Shown here: piece by piece, positions 55,111 to 63,863 of the stretch | How the letters are laid out: every line of letters starts with the position of its first letter | How positions within the stretch are numbered: position 1 is the first letter of the stretch | Origin: Bacteroidota bacterium | GTDB lineage: Bacteria; Bacteroidota; Bacteroidia; Chitinophagales; Chitinophagaceae | Direction: 5' to 3' | Length of the DNA stretch: 64,000 nucleotides | NCBI GenBank assembly: GCA_029573235.1 | Contig: JAKQGX010000026.1 | Location: 104,982 to 168,981 of the forward strand | The notes under the pieces: model-generated | The model's input: the letters and a program-made list of their open reading frames with translations, nothing else | What the model was told of the DNA's origin: nothing | Databases searched by the model: none | Made by a program: the position numbers and the translations under genes

Positions 55111-55165
55111 GATGAACGGTGCCATCGCCACAGAAGCTTCATCGAAGAGAGGCTGCCGGGACCCT
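55111..55165 (+). repeat. REP-like intergenic element, copy B
   Basis: GATGAACGGTGCCATCGCC ... GCTTCATC: ends GATGAA/TTCATC are inverted (55111-55143), followed by GGCTGCCGGGACCC. This is the clearest of the three related elements in the window. It lies between the membrane-protein gene and the nuoI promoter. Confidence 0.45.
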
Positions 55166-55198
55166 AAAAAAGAGCTATTAATTATAGACGGAACGGCT

Positions 55199-55206
55199 TA
55201 TCTTTG
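55199..55206 (+). promoter_or_regulatory. -7 box of the nuoI-L operon
   Basis: TATCTTTG, perfect TAnnTTTG, 74 bases before the nuoI ATG. It shows that the nuoI-L group has its own promoter. Confidence 0.55.
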
Positions 55207-55280
55207 CCCGGCTACTTTCGTAGCTACTATTTCACACAATGTTTGACTGTTTTAGTCTGATATTTTATTAACAGGAACGT

Positions 55281-55775
55281 ATGAAACTGACAGACAGAGC
55301 TGCGCTAATAAACCGTGACCCGATGACTATTGGGGAGCGCATTTATCTGCCGGCTATTATGAAGGGACTGAGCATTACCGTAAGTCATATTTTTAAGAAG
55401 AAAGTGACCGTAAGCTATCCCGAAGAGCAACGGCAGTTTAGCCCTGTGTTTCGTGGGCTGCACGTACTGAACCGCGATGAAGAAGGCAGGGAGCGCTGTA
55501 CGGCTTGTGGGCTGTGCGCATTGGCATGTCCTGCAGAAGCCATCACCATGGAAGCTGCGGAGCGCAAGGCTGACGAAAAGCATTTGTACCGTGAGGAGAA
55601 GTATGCAGCCAAGTACGAAATCAATATGCTGCGCTGCATCTTTTGTGGTTTTTGTGAAGAGGCTTGTCCGAAGGATGCGGTATATATGAGTGAAACGGTG
55701 ATGCCTGCTGACTATACCCGTCGCAGTTTTATTTATAAAAAAGAAGACTTATTAATTTCTCATCCTAAAAAGTAG
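55281..55775 (+). CDS. nuoI: NADH-quinone oxidoreductase subunit I
   Basis: 164 aa. Two 4Fe-4S ferredoxin motifs, CTACGLCALACP near residue 74 and CIFCGFCEEACPKDA near residue 118, carry the N6a/N6b clusters of complex I. An N-terminal amphipathic helix (YLPAIMKGLSITVSHIF) seats it on the membrane arm. An AGGA sequence precedes the ATG. First gene of nuoI-J-K-L (spacings 21, 33 and 63 bases). Confidence 0.95.
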   Translation: MKLTDRAALINRDPMTIGERIYLPAIMKGLSITVSHIFKKKVTVSYPEEQRQFSPVFRGLHVLNRDEEGRERCTACGLCALACPAEAITMEAAERKADEKHLYREEKYAAKYEINMLRCIFCGFCEEACPKDAVYMSETVMPADYTRRSFIYKKEDLLISHPKK

Positions 55776-55796
55776 GGCAACGAACTATTCCTATTT

Positions 55797-56333
55797 ATGA
55801 GCTTATTTGAACTAATTTTTTGGTTGCTGACGGTGATGGCGCTGAGTTGTGCTATGGGTGTTATTCTCAGCCGCAATCCCATTAGCAGTGTGTTATTTTT
55901 GATTGCCACCTTTTTTGCTATTTCGGGTCATTATGTGTTGTTGAATGCTCAGTTTTTAGCCATTGTAAACATTATCGTATATGCCGGTGCCATCATGGTG
56001 CTGTTCTTGTTTGTGATTATGCTGATGAACCTGAATGCCGATACGGAGCCGCAAAAGAGCCGATTGGTGCAGTTTGCGGGTATTCTTTCGGGTGGTATTT
56101 TGTTTATCGTCATTTTAGCGGCATTGAAAGATGCAATGATGCGCGGAGATATTTCGGAAACGGCTACCGACATCGGATTGATTAAAAACTTGGGTCGTAC
56201 CTTGTTTACCCAATACGTACTGCCGTTCGAGATTAGCAGTGTGCTGTTCTTGAGTGCTATGATAGGTGCTATGGTGATAGGTAAGAAAGAAGAAGAAACG
56301 GTCATTCCCGGCAAAAACCCCAATCAAAACTAA
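55797..56333 (+). CDS. nuoJ: NADH-quinone oxidoreductase subunit J
   Basis: 178 aa with five membrane helices. SCAMGVILSRNPISSVLFLI and the mid-membrane VIYAGAIMVLFLFVIMLMN segment (with the pi-bulge Tyr-Ala-Gly) are diagnostic of NuoJ in the E-channel of the proton pump. Second gene of the nuoI-L group. Confidence 0.94.
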   Translation: MSLFELIFWLLTVMALSCAMGVILSRNPISSVLFLIATFFAISGHYVLLNAQFLAIVNIIVYAGAIMVLFLFVIMLMNLNADTEPQKSRLVQFAGILSGGILFIVILAALKDAMMRGDISETATDIGLIKNLGRTLFTQYVLPFEISSVLFLSAMIGAMVIGKKEEETVIPGKNPNQN

Positions 56334-56366
56334 TACGATACAACCGATAAAAAAACGAGCGTTTAC

Positions 56367-56666
56367 ATGCCTATTCAATACTATTTGTTTCTGAGCCTTG
56401 CCCTGTTTGTCATAGGAATAATGGGGGCGCTCATCCGCAGAAATGCCATTATCATCTTTATGTGCATTGAGCTCATGCTGAATGCTGTGAACCTGTTGTT
56501 AGTGGCGTTTTCTAAAATGTTCAACGACCCTTCCTCGCAACTCTTTGTGTTTTTCATCATGGTGGTGGCTGCGGCAGAAGTAGCGGTGGGGCTGGCGATT
56601 ATAGTGATGATGTATCGAAAAGTACATTCGGTGGATATAAATATTTTAAACAGACTAAAACATTAG
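56367..56666 (+). CDS. nuoK: NADH-quinone oxidoreductase subunit K
   Basis: 99 aa, the usual ~100. Three membrane helices with the conserved [20 protein letters not shown] (Glu in helix 2) and [15 protein letters not shown] (Glu in helix 3), both required for proton transfer. Third gene of the group. Confidence 0.95.
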   Translation: MPIQYYLFLSLALFVIGIMGALIRRNAIIIFMCIELMLNAVNLLLVAFSKMFNDPSSQLFVFFIMVVAAAEVAVGLAIIVMMYRKVHSVDINILNRLKH

Positions 56667-56729
56667 AAGCAAACCAGCAGCTTCCACATACACCTTGGGT
56701 TGTCGGAGTTGTAGAACCTACTTTCAGTC

Positions 56730-58607
56730 ATGATACCATTCGTTTACTTAATACCGTTATTTCCACTCATTGGTTTTATCATAAATGGCTTGGGCTGGCG
56801 CTCTATTCCCAAATCGGTGGGTGGCCTCATCGGCAGCGCATCGGTATTAGCCTCTTTCATTGTTTCGTTGCTTGTATTTTTTGAGGTAAAGGCGGGAGCA
56901 TCGGAAGTGGTTACAGTGTTTGAGTTTATCCAATCCGGTAACTTGTATATTCCTTTTGCCTTTCAGGTAGATGCTTTATCTGCTTTATTCTTACTCATCA
57001 TTACCGGTGTAGGCTTTCTGATTCATGTCTATTCGGCTTCATATATGCACGAAGACGAAGGCATGGTCAAGTATTTTGCCTTTTTAAACCTATTTGTGTT
57101 TTCGATGTTGCTGCTGGTGTTGGGTGCTAACTACCTCATCATGTACATCGGATGGGAAGGAGTAGGCTTGTGTTCGTATTTATTGATAGGGTTCTGGTAT
57201 AAAAATAAAGACTACGCCAAAGCCGGTAAGAAGGCTTTTGTGATGAACCGTATAGGCGACTTAGGTTTTTTGGTAGGGATGCTGTATATCTTATTCAAAT
57301 GCGGTACGCTGAGTTATGCAGGTGAAGATGGTGTTTTCACAGAATTGCAAAACGGTGCTTTTTCATCGTTTGATTACAACTTTATTGCTATTTGCTTTTT
57401 TGTTGGAGCTATTGGCAAGTCGGCACAGATACCATTATTCACGTGGTTGCCCGATGCGATGGCAGGTCCTACACCGGTATCTGCTTTGATACATGCTGCC
57501 ACCATGGTTACTGCCGGTATCTACATGATAGCCCGCAGCAGCGACTTGTACAACTTGGCTCCCATGGCACTTGAGATTGTAGCATGGATTGGCTGCTTCA
57601 CCGCATTGATGGCAGCATCGATTGCTATCAAACAAAACGACATTAAGAAAGTACTGGCCTATTCTACCGTTAGCCAACTTGGCTTTATGTTTATGGCAGC
57701 CGGTATGGGGGCTTATACCACAGCGGTTTTTCACGTGATGACACACGCCTTCTTCAAAGCCTTGTTGTTCTTGGGCTCCGGTAGTGTGATACATGCGATG
57801 GGTGGCGAACAAGATATTCGCAAGATGGGTGGATTGGCAAAGAAAATGCCTATTACAAACATTACCTTCTTAGTAGGCTGTTTGGCTATTGCGGGTATTC
57901 CCGGTTTCTCCGGTTTCTTCTCGAAAGATGAAATTATGGCGGTAGCTTTCTCACACAATAAAATCATTTATATACTCGGATTATTGGCGGCTATGATGAC
58001 CGCTTTCTACATGTTCCGCTTATATACTCTCACCTTTACCGGTAGTTTTAGAGGCACACAGGAGCAAGCCCATCATTTACACGAAAGCCCTGCTGCCATT
58101 ACCATTCCGTTGATGGTATTAGGAATACTGTCAATTGTAGGAGGCTATGTGGGATTGCCACCGGTTATCAGTCACGACCATACCTTGGCCAACTTCCTCA
58201 GCACAGCCGTGACCAATGCAGGCAATCATGCTATGGAGCACAGCACAGAGTGGATGTTGATAGGTGCATCTTCTGCTATTGCCATTGTATTTTCGATAAT
58301 GGGTTATATGGCGCACAAAAAAGCGGTATTCGTAGAAAACACCGGACTGGCAAAGGTTTTGGAAAACAAATGGTACTTGGATGAGTTGTATGAAAGCATT
58401 ATCACCAAGCCCCTCCATTCGTTCGCTGAAATGCTGGACAAGTATGCCGAAAGACAAGGTATAGACGGTGCCGTAAATGGCGTTGGTCGGTTGGTGCAAT
58501 GGAGTAGTGACCGAGTGCGCTTGTTGCAAAGTGGACAAGTGGGCTTTTACTTGTTTGCTATGGTTATTGGCATCACCGTGTTGTTTCTCATCAGCTATTT
58601 TGCATAA
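56730..58607 (+). CDS. nuoL: NADH-quinone oxidoreductase subunit L
   Basis: 625 aa. Antiporter-like proton-pumping subunit with ~14-16 helices. Motifs: YIGWEGVGLCSYLLIGFWY (Glu ~144), LPDAMAGPTPVSALIHAATM (with the key Lys upstream), KVLAYSTVSQLGFM, and the C-terminal lateral-helix region (residues ~520-620). nuoM and nuoN, which normally follow, are absent; mutS2 comes next after 180 bases. Confidence 0.96.
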   Translation: MIPFVYLIPLFPLIGFIINGLGWRSIPKSVGGLIGSASVLASFIVSLLVFFEVKAGASEVVTVFEFIQSGNLYIPFAFQVDALSALFLLIITGVGFLIHVYSASYMHEDEGMVKYFAFLNLFVFSMLLLVLGANYLIMYIGWEGVGLCSYLLIGFWYKNKDYAKAGKKAFVMNRIGDLGFLVGMLYILFKCGTLSYAGEDGVFTELQNGAFSSFDYNFIAICFFVGAIGKSAQIPLFTWLPDAMAGPTPVSALIHAATMVTAGIYMIARSSDLYNLAPMALEIVAWIGCFTALMAASIAIKQNDIKKVLAYSTVSQLGFMFMAAGMGAYTTAVFHVMTHAFFKALLFLGSGSVIHAMGGEQDIRKMGGLAKKMPITNITFLVGCLAIAGIPGFSGFFSKDEIMAVAFSHNKIIYILGLLAAMMTAFYMFRLYTLTFTGSFRGTQEQAHHLHESPAAITIPLMVLGILSIVGGYVGLPPVISHDHTLANFLSTAVTNAGNHAMEHSTEWMLIGASSAIAIVFSIMGYMAHKKAVFVENTGLAKVLENKWYLDELYESIITKPLHSFAEMLDKYAERQGIDGAVNGVGRLVQWSSDRVRLLQSGQVGFYLFAMVIGITVLFLISYFA

Positions 58608-58750
58608 GGCATAGCCAAGCAGTTGGTAGCAACTATTTGTTTTTCGACAGTACATTTTTTCTGACTTCTTTGCGATGTAATATTGCGTTGAAGATGACGC
58701 TTTGCACAGAGATACTCGGCAATATCGAAGTGTTGTAGCAACACCCTTTC

Positions 58751-58779
58751 TTGAAAAGTCGTATTATTCTCTACTTTTG
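58751..58779 (+). promoter_or_regulatory. Promoter of mutS2
   Basis: TTG (58751-58753), 18 bases, then TACTTTTG (58772-58779). The ATG begins only 9 bases after the -7 box, so the mRNA would be leaderless or nearly so. A small hairpin (GTGTTG-TAG-CAACAC, 58730-58744) precedes it. Confidence 0.65.
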
Positions 58780-58787
58780 TTGCCCCC

Positions 58788-60908
58788 ATGTCCTATTTGT
58801 ATCCGCAACAGGCTATCGAATCACTGGAGTTTCATAAAGTACTTCAATTATTGGAGCAGAAATGCCGTACCAATGCGGCAAAGGAGCGCGTGCGCAAGAT
58901 AAAATTCCAAACGAAATTGGAGTTGATAGAAAGGGCTTTGTTGCAAACGGAGGAATACCGAAACATCCTTTCAGCATCGGATTATTTTCCCAATGATTTT
59001 ACCAAAGAACTTCAAAAAGAGCTGAAACTACTGCAAGTCTCGGGGGCTACTTTACAAGGTGACCAACTGAATGGCATTAAAGAATTAGCCTTCACCATTC
59101 GAGATATGATGAGTTGGTTTAAGCGGCATCAAGGTATTTTTTTACACCTCCGTAGCTTGTCCGACAAAATCGTTTACGAAAAGAAGATTGCAGAAATCAT
59201 AGAAGAGGTAATTGATGAAACGGGATTAGTACGTGACAATGCCTCTCGTGAATTGCAAACCATTCGCACCGACCTTGCCCGCACCCGACAAGACCTGCGC
59301 CGCCTCTTCGATAGCATCCTCCGAAAGCTGCAAAAACAGGGCTATCTGGCGGATATTTCAGAAGGATTTCTGAATGGAAGAAGAACTGTAGCGATTCATG
59401 CGGAACATAAACGTATCGTAAAAGGCATCCTGCATGGCGAAAGCGATACGCAAAAAACCGTATTCATAGAACCGGAAGAAACCATTGCCTTAAACAACGA
59501 TATCTTTTCATTGGAGCGCGCCGAAAAGCGAGAAGAGTTTCGCATTCTATCGCAAGTGACGGCCACCTTATCCGGTTATCACCCCTTGCTGGAGCAGTAT
59601 TACAATTTAGTGGGCATATACGATTTTATTCGCGCCAAAGCCTTATTGGCAAAGGATATGAATGCCAACCGTCCCCGCTTGAGCAATCACCCGGGGTTGC
59701 AATTGGTAAAAGCCTATCATCCGCTTTTGTACCTGCAGCATTTGCAACAAAATAAACCTACTGTTCCACTGAACATAGCATTGGATAAACAACAACGCAT
59801 CCTCATCATCAGTGGTCCCAATGCCGGTGGAAAAACCGTATCGATGAAAACGGTTGGGCTATTGCAACTAATGGTACAAAGTGGGTTGCTCATACCTGCA
59901 AGTATGGATTCGGAGTTGGGTATCTTCAAGCAGATGATGATACACATTGGGGATACCCAAAGCATCGAACACGAGTTGAGTACCTACAGTGCCCACCTGC
60001 GTGACATGAACTATTTCATGCAACATGCTAATGGCAAAACCCTTTTCTTTATTGATGAACTGGGCAGTGGCAGCGATCCCAATTTAGGAGGCGCATTTGC
60101 AGAAGCCATTGTGGAAGAGCTGGCACACAAGCAAGCATATGGCATCATTACCACCCACTACCTAAACCTAAAAGTGATGGCCGGCAAAGTGCAAGGCATT
60201 GTAAATGGAGCCATGAGCTTCGATGAAGAACGATTGGAGCCGCTGTATCGCTTGGAAGTAGGCAAGCCCGGAAGCTCTTACACCTTCGCCATTGCGGAAC
60301 GCGCGGGGCTTCCGTCAAAGGTGATTGAACGTGCCCGACAAATAACCGACCGGGGGCATTTCAAACTTGATAAAATGCTTTCTAAAACCGAGCAACAATC
60401 GGTACGGTTGGAAGATAAAGAGAAACGATTGGATACGGCCATCCAGGAGCAGGAGCGCCTAAAAAGCAAGTACGAAGTGCTAATCGATAAAGAACGTTTG
60501 CGACAGCACCTCGAAACACTAAAGCTGCAAAACAAAATAAAAAAAGAAGAGTTGGACTACCTGCGGGATATGGAGCGAAAATTCAAACAGATTATTCACG
60601 ATTGGAAAAAAGCTACGGACAAACAAGAGGTCATCAACGCAGCCGAGCAACTACTCTTCAAACGAAAGCAACTACAAACCAACGAGGCCGCTGCAAAGAA
60701 AACGGATAAGCATTATGAAGCTACCGGCAAACTACCGCAAGTGGGAGATTGGGTGCGCAGTACACAAAACCATCAGGTAGGCAAGCTCCTCTCCTTAAAA
60801 GACCAGAAGGGGATTGTGCAAATAGGCAACCTGCCCTTCACCATCAAGTTGGAAGAATGGATTTCGGTAAGGAAGAAAGAAACAAAGTTGACGAAAAAGA
60901 AATCCTAA
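58788..60908 (+). CDS. mutS2: MutS2 family ATPase without Smr domain
   Basis: 706 aa. N-terminal clamp/core region (LEFHKVLQLLEQKCRT), the MutS ATPase with P-loop ISGPNAGGKTVSMKTVG near residue 345, FFIDELGSGSDPNLGGAFA (Walker B/signature), and ITTHYLNLKVMA. A coiled coil (~530-620) and a C-terminal beta domain (VGDWVRSTQNHQVGKLL) follow. Full-length MutS2 (e.g. B. subtilis, 785 aa) ends in an Smr nuclease domain, which is missing here as in several Bacteroidota. Function is probably ribosome-collision or recombination control. Confidence 0.94.
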   Translation: MSYLYPQQAIESLEFHKVLQLLEQKCRTNAAKERVRKIKFQTKLELIERALLQTEEYRNILSASDYFPNDFTKELQKELKLLQVSGATLQGDQLNGIKELAFTIRDMMSWFKRHQGIFLHLRSLSDKIVYEKKIAEIIEEVIDETGLVRDNASRELQTIRTDLARTRQDLRRLFDSILRKLQKQGYLADISEGFLNGRRTVAIHAEHKRIVKGILHGESDTQKTVFIEPEETIALNNDIFSLERAEKREEFRILSQVTATLSGYHPLLEQYYNLVGIYDFIRAKALLAKDMNANRPRLSNHPGLQLVKAYHPLLYLQHLQQNKPTVPLNIALDKQQRILIISGPNAGGKTVSMKTVGLLQLMVQSGLLIPASMDSELGIFKQMMIHIGDTQSIEHELSTYSAHLRDMNYFMQHANGKTLFFIDELGSGSDPNLGGAFAEAIVEELAHKQAYGIITTHYLNLKVMAGKVQGIVNGAMSFDEERLEPLYRLEVGKPGSSYTFAIAERAGLPSKVIERARQITDRGHFKLDKMLSKTEQQSVRLEDKEKRLDTAIQEQERLKSKYEVLIDKERLRQHLETLKLQNKIKKEELDYLRDMERKFKQIIHDWKKATDKQEVINAAEQLLFKRKQLQTNEAAAKKTDKHYEATGKLPQVGDWVRSTQNHQVGKLLSLKDQKGIVQIGNLPFTIKLEEWISVRKKETKLTKKKS

Positions 60909-60978
60909 TCGGGTATTGTTCTTCTTTTTGAACAGCCCACAATAACCAAACAATTCATCCCCTACATTTACAGTACGA

Positions 60979-61908
60979 ATGACCAAAACGACGAAAGCCT
61001 ACCTTGCTTTAATATTTCTATGTATAGTTTGGGGCACTACTTACTTAGCGCTGCGCATAGCCGTGGTAGCCTTTCCGGCATTTTTGTTAGCAGCTATTAG
61101 GCAATTGGTTTCCGGTATTATCATCTTGGGTATTGGGTACCGTCTTTCGCGCCAGGTTGATGTATCCTTCCGTAACCTACGACACCAAGCATTGGTAGGA
61201 TTTCTGCTGATCACAATGGGCAATGGATTGGTGAGTTGGGGAGAAAAATATGTACCCAGTGGTGTGGCGGCGCTCATCTGCTCGTTGATGCCTATTTGTG
61301 CCGTAGTGATTAATTTACTGATTTCGAAAAATGAACGTATCAATGCGACCATCCTTATTGGTATGCTCTTGGGTATAGGTGGTGTAGGCTTGATTTTTAA
61401 AGATGATGTAGCGGCTTTATCAGACACCCGATACATGACCGGAATGCTGGCCATCTTTATGGCTACTGCCAGTTGGGCTTTGGGCAGCGTGCTCAGCAAA
61501 AAGAAAATTCATTCGGCGAACCCCATCTTCAATGCCGGGTTGCAAGTGTTGCTGGGTGGTCTGTTTTTGTTGGTAATGAGTCCTTTCATCGATCATTATG
61601 ACCAACTCAACATCTTTGACCATCAGGTGCTGTTTCCGTTATTATACTTAATCATCTTTGGTTCGGTTATCGCTTATACGGCCTATATGTTTGCCTTAAC
61701 AGTGCTGCCGGTGGGCATCGTCACTTTATATGCCTATGTCAACCCGTTGGTGGCAGTGGTACTGGGTTACCTGTGGCTGCAAGAACGATTGACGGTCTAT
61801 ACCCTTTTGGCGTTTGGGGCTATTGTTACCGGTGTGTACTTGGTTAATTATGGCTATCGCCGCCAACAACGAAAAACTGTATTATCAACAAATGCAGATG
61901 CAGGGTGA
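60979..61908 (+). CDS. EamA-family (DMT) transporter
   Basis: 309 aa, about ten membrane helices in two EamA repeats. The N-terminus FLCIVWGTTYLALRIAVVAF and internal ALICSLMPICAVVINLLI are typical of the drug/metabolite transporter superfamily (YdcZ/RhaT-like exporters). Substrate unknown. Its 3' end overlaps only an alternative upstream start of the next gene. Confidence 0.9.
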   Translation: MTKTTKAYLALIFLCIVWGTTYLALRIAVVAFPAFLLAAIRQLVSGIIILGIGYRLSRQVDVSFRNLRHQALVGFLLITMGNGLVSWGEKYVPSGVAALICSLMPICAVVINLLISKNERINATILIGMLLGIGGVGLIFKDDVAALSDTRYMTGMLAIFMATASWALGSVLSKKKIHSANPIFNAGLQVLLGGLFLLVMSPFIDHYDQLNIFDHQVLFPLLYLIIFGSVIAYTAYMFALTVLPVGIVTLYAYVNPLVAVVLGYLWLQERLTVYTLLAFGAIVTGVYLVNYGYRRQQRKTVLSTNADAG

Positions 61909-61963
61909 TGTTCGTTCTCTGTTTTTAATTGATATTTTTTTTGAACCATCTTTACTACGAATA

Positions 61964-62797
61964 ATGATGAAAAGAATTTGCTTATTGCTACTTGTTTTGG
62001 GACTAGCTTTCCTGAACCGATTGCAGGCTCAACAAACCGATAGCGACCCGGTACCCGCGCACGATTCCTTTACTATATATGCTACTACTATCGGTGAGCT
62101 GCGCACCATTAATGTATGGGCACCACCAGAATATTATATAAGCAATGAAGCGCTACCCGTCATGTATATGGCAGATGGGGGCATTGTAGGTGAAGACTTC
62201 CCGCATGTGGCCCATACAATGGCTGAAATGATAGCGGCAAAAGAAATACCGCCCATGCTGTTAGTGGGTATTCAAAACACCCAACGCAGAAGAGACCTCA
62301 CCGGACCTACCGAGGTGAAGAAGGATAAAGAAATAGCACCTGTTGTGGGAGGTTCAGCCGCCTTTCGTGCCTTTATAAAAGACGAACTCATACCTGACAT
62401 ACAAAGACGCTACCGCACTACCGACAAGAAGGGAATATTGGGGGAATCTTTATCGGGGTTGTTTGTGATGGAAACTTTTTTTCTCACACCCGAGCTGTTT
62501 GACTATTACATTGCCTTTGATCCTTCTCTTTGGTGGAATCGCCATTACTTGGTAAACACAGCGTCCGAACGAATACAAAAATTACCATCCAAGGAAATAC
62601 GCTTATGGTTTGCCGGCTCTGCTACCAAAGACATTGCTCGCTACACAAAAGCCTTAGCCCATACCTTGAAAAAACAACCGAACAAACACCTTATTTGGCA
62701 TTATGAAGATTACCCTCAAGAGAGCCATGCCACTATCTTCCGTGCTGCCAAACGAAAAGCCTTATTGAAAACATTGGGAGCTACTACTCATAACTAA
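61964..62797 (+). CDS. Secreted alpha/beta-hydrolase (esterase D/enterochelin-esterase-like)
   Basis: Start at 61964 (MMKRICLLLLVLGLAFLNRLQAQQ), a signal peptide; the longer frame to 61814 lies inside the EamA gene. 277 aa. Nucleophile Ser in KGILGESLSGLFVME near residue 166, acid in YIAFDPSLWWNRH, and a candidate catalytic His in YPQESHATIFR. It resembles the PF00756 group of enterochelin esterases and mycolyltransferases. It starts 55 bases after the EamA stop and ends 6 bases before the next EamA gene. Confidence 0.85.
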   Translation: MMKRICLLLLVLGLAFLNRLQAQQTDSDPVPAHDSFTIYATTIGELRTINVWAPPEYYISNEALPVMYMADGGIVGEDFPHVAHTMAEMIAAKEIPPMLLVGIQNTQRRRDLTGPTEVKKDKEIAPVVGGSAAFRAFIKDELIPDIQRRYRTTDKKGILGESLSGLFVMETFFLTPELFDYYIAFDPSLWWNRHYLVNTASERIQKLPSKEIRLWFAGSATKDIARYTKALAHTLKKQPNKHLIWHYEDYPQESHATIFRAAKRKALLKTLGATTHN

Positions 62798-62803
62798 CCA
62801 CGC

Positions 62804-63733
62804 ATGAAGAAAGCTTTGTTACAAATGCATCTGGCGGTATTATTGTGGGGGTTCACCGGAGTGTTGGGCCGTGCCATCACGTTGGATGCGGTGGTGTTGG
62901 TGTGGTATCGGATGCTGTTCACTGCGGTTTTTATGGCGGTCATATTAGGGTACCGAAAACAATGGGTGCCCATTGCCCGAAAAGATCGTAAACTACTCTT
63001 GGTTATCGGTAGCCTTATTGCCATTCACTGGGTTGCTTTTTATGGAAGCATTAAATTAGCCAATGCTTCTATTGCCTTGGTATGCCTTTCTACTGCCAGT
63101 ATTTTTACATCACTCACCGAAGCCTTATTGCAACGAAAAAAACCGGATGGGGTAGAAGTTGGAATTGGGCTGCTGGCTATAGCCGGCGTGGCTGTCATGT
63201 ACTCCTTACCTGCCAACCATCAGGATGCCGCAGTAGCGGTCTTGCCCAACCGAAACCTGGGAATCGTATTGGGAGTAGCTGCTGCTGCCATCAGTGCAGT
63301 ATTTACAGTGCTAAACAAGCGAGTGGCAAACCGATATCCGGCGCGTACGTTGGTGTTTTACGAAATGAGTACCGGTTGGCTACTCATCTGCCTGCTTTTG
63401 CCTTGGCATGGCTACACATCGGCGGTGGTGCACTGGCTGCCTCTTGGGTGGGACTGGCTATGGTTGTTGGTACTCAGCCTTTGCTGTACGGTATGGGCAC
63501 AATCTCTCGCGTTGCAAGCGCTGAAGCATATCAGTTCTTTTACATCTACCCTCAGTGTCAATCTGGAACCCCTATATGGAATAGCCCTTGCCTTTTTGTT
63601 CTTTCAAGAAAACAATGAATTGAGCACTGGTTTTTATCTTGGGATGACCCTCATTTTGCTTTCGGTACTTTGGCAAATGCTGCGTGTGCTGCGCCCCAAA
63701 AATTATATCGCCGATAAATCGGGTATTGACTAA
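62804..63733 (+). CDS. EamA-family (DMT) transporter
   Basis: 309 aa, about ten membrane helices in two repeats (LHLAVLLWGFTGVLGRAI; VLGVAAAAISAVFTVLNKRV). The same superfamily and length as the protein at 60979, but the sequences differ widely, so it is not a recent duplicate. It follows the esterase gene by 6 bases. Substrate unknown. Confidence 0.9.
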   Translation: MKKALLQMHLAVLLWGFTGVLGRAITLDAVVLVWYRMLFTAVFMAVILGYRKQWVPIARKDRKLLLVIGSLIAIHWVAFYGSIKLANASIALVCLSTASIFTSLTEALLQRKKPDGVEVGIGLLAIAGVAVMYSLPANHQDAAVAVLPNRNLGIVLGVAAAAISAVFTVLNKRVANRYPARTLVFYEMSTGWLLICLLLPWHGYTSAVVHWLPLGWDWLWLLVLSLCCTVWAQSLALQALKHISSFTSTLSVNLEPLYGIALAFLFFQENNELSTGFYLGMTLILLSVLWQMLRVLRPKNYIADKSGID

Positions 63734-63763
63734 CTGTTTTATTTTTTCCTTTATTTTTTTGGC

Positions 63764-63809
63764 TTTTGAATAGCTGGGAATTAGCTAGCCGATTCCCAGC
63801 TATTCAAAA
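63764..63809. terminator. 18-bp perfect hairpin after the second EamA gene
   Basis: TTTTGAATAGCTGGGAAT (63764-63781) is perfectly complementary to 63792-63809 over a 10-base loop. The stem ends are A/T-rich, so either strand gains a short T run. Probable 3' end of the 60979-63733 transcript. Confidence 0.75.
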
Positions 63810-63863
63810 TTTGTTACCAGTACGATAGTATTTGTTTTTTATCTAATATACTATGATAATAAC

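Noticed and set aside
61814..61963. 50-codon upstream extension of the esterase gene
   Set aside because: It lies within the 3' end of the EamA gene, and the signal peptide begins at 61964.
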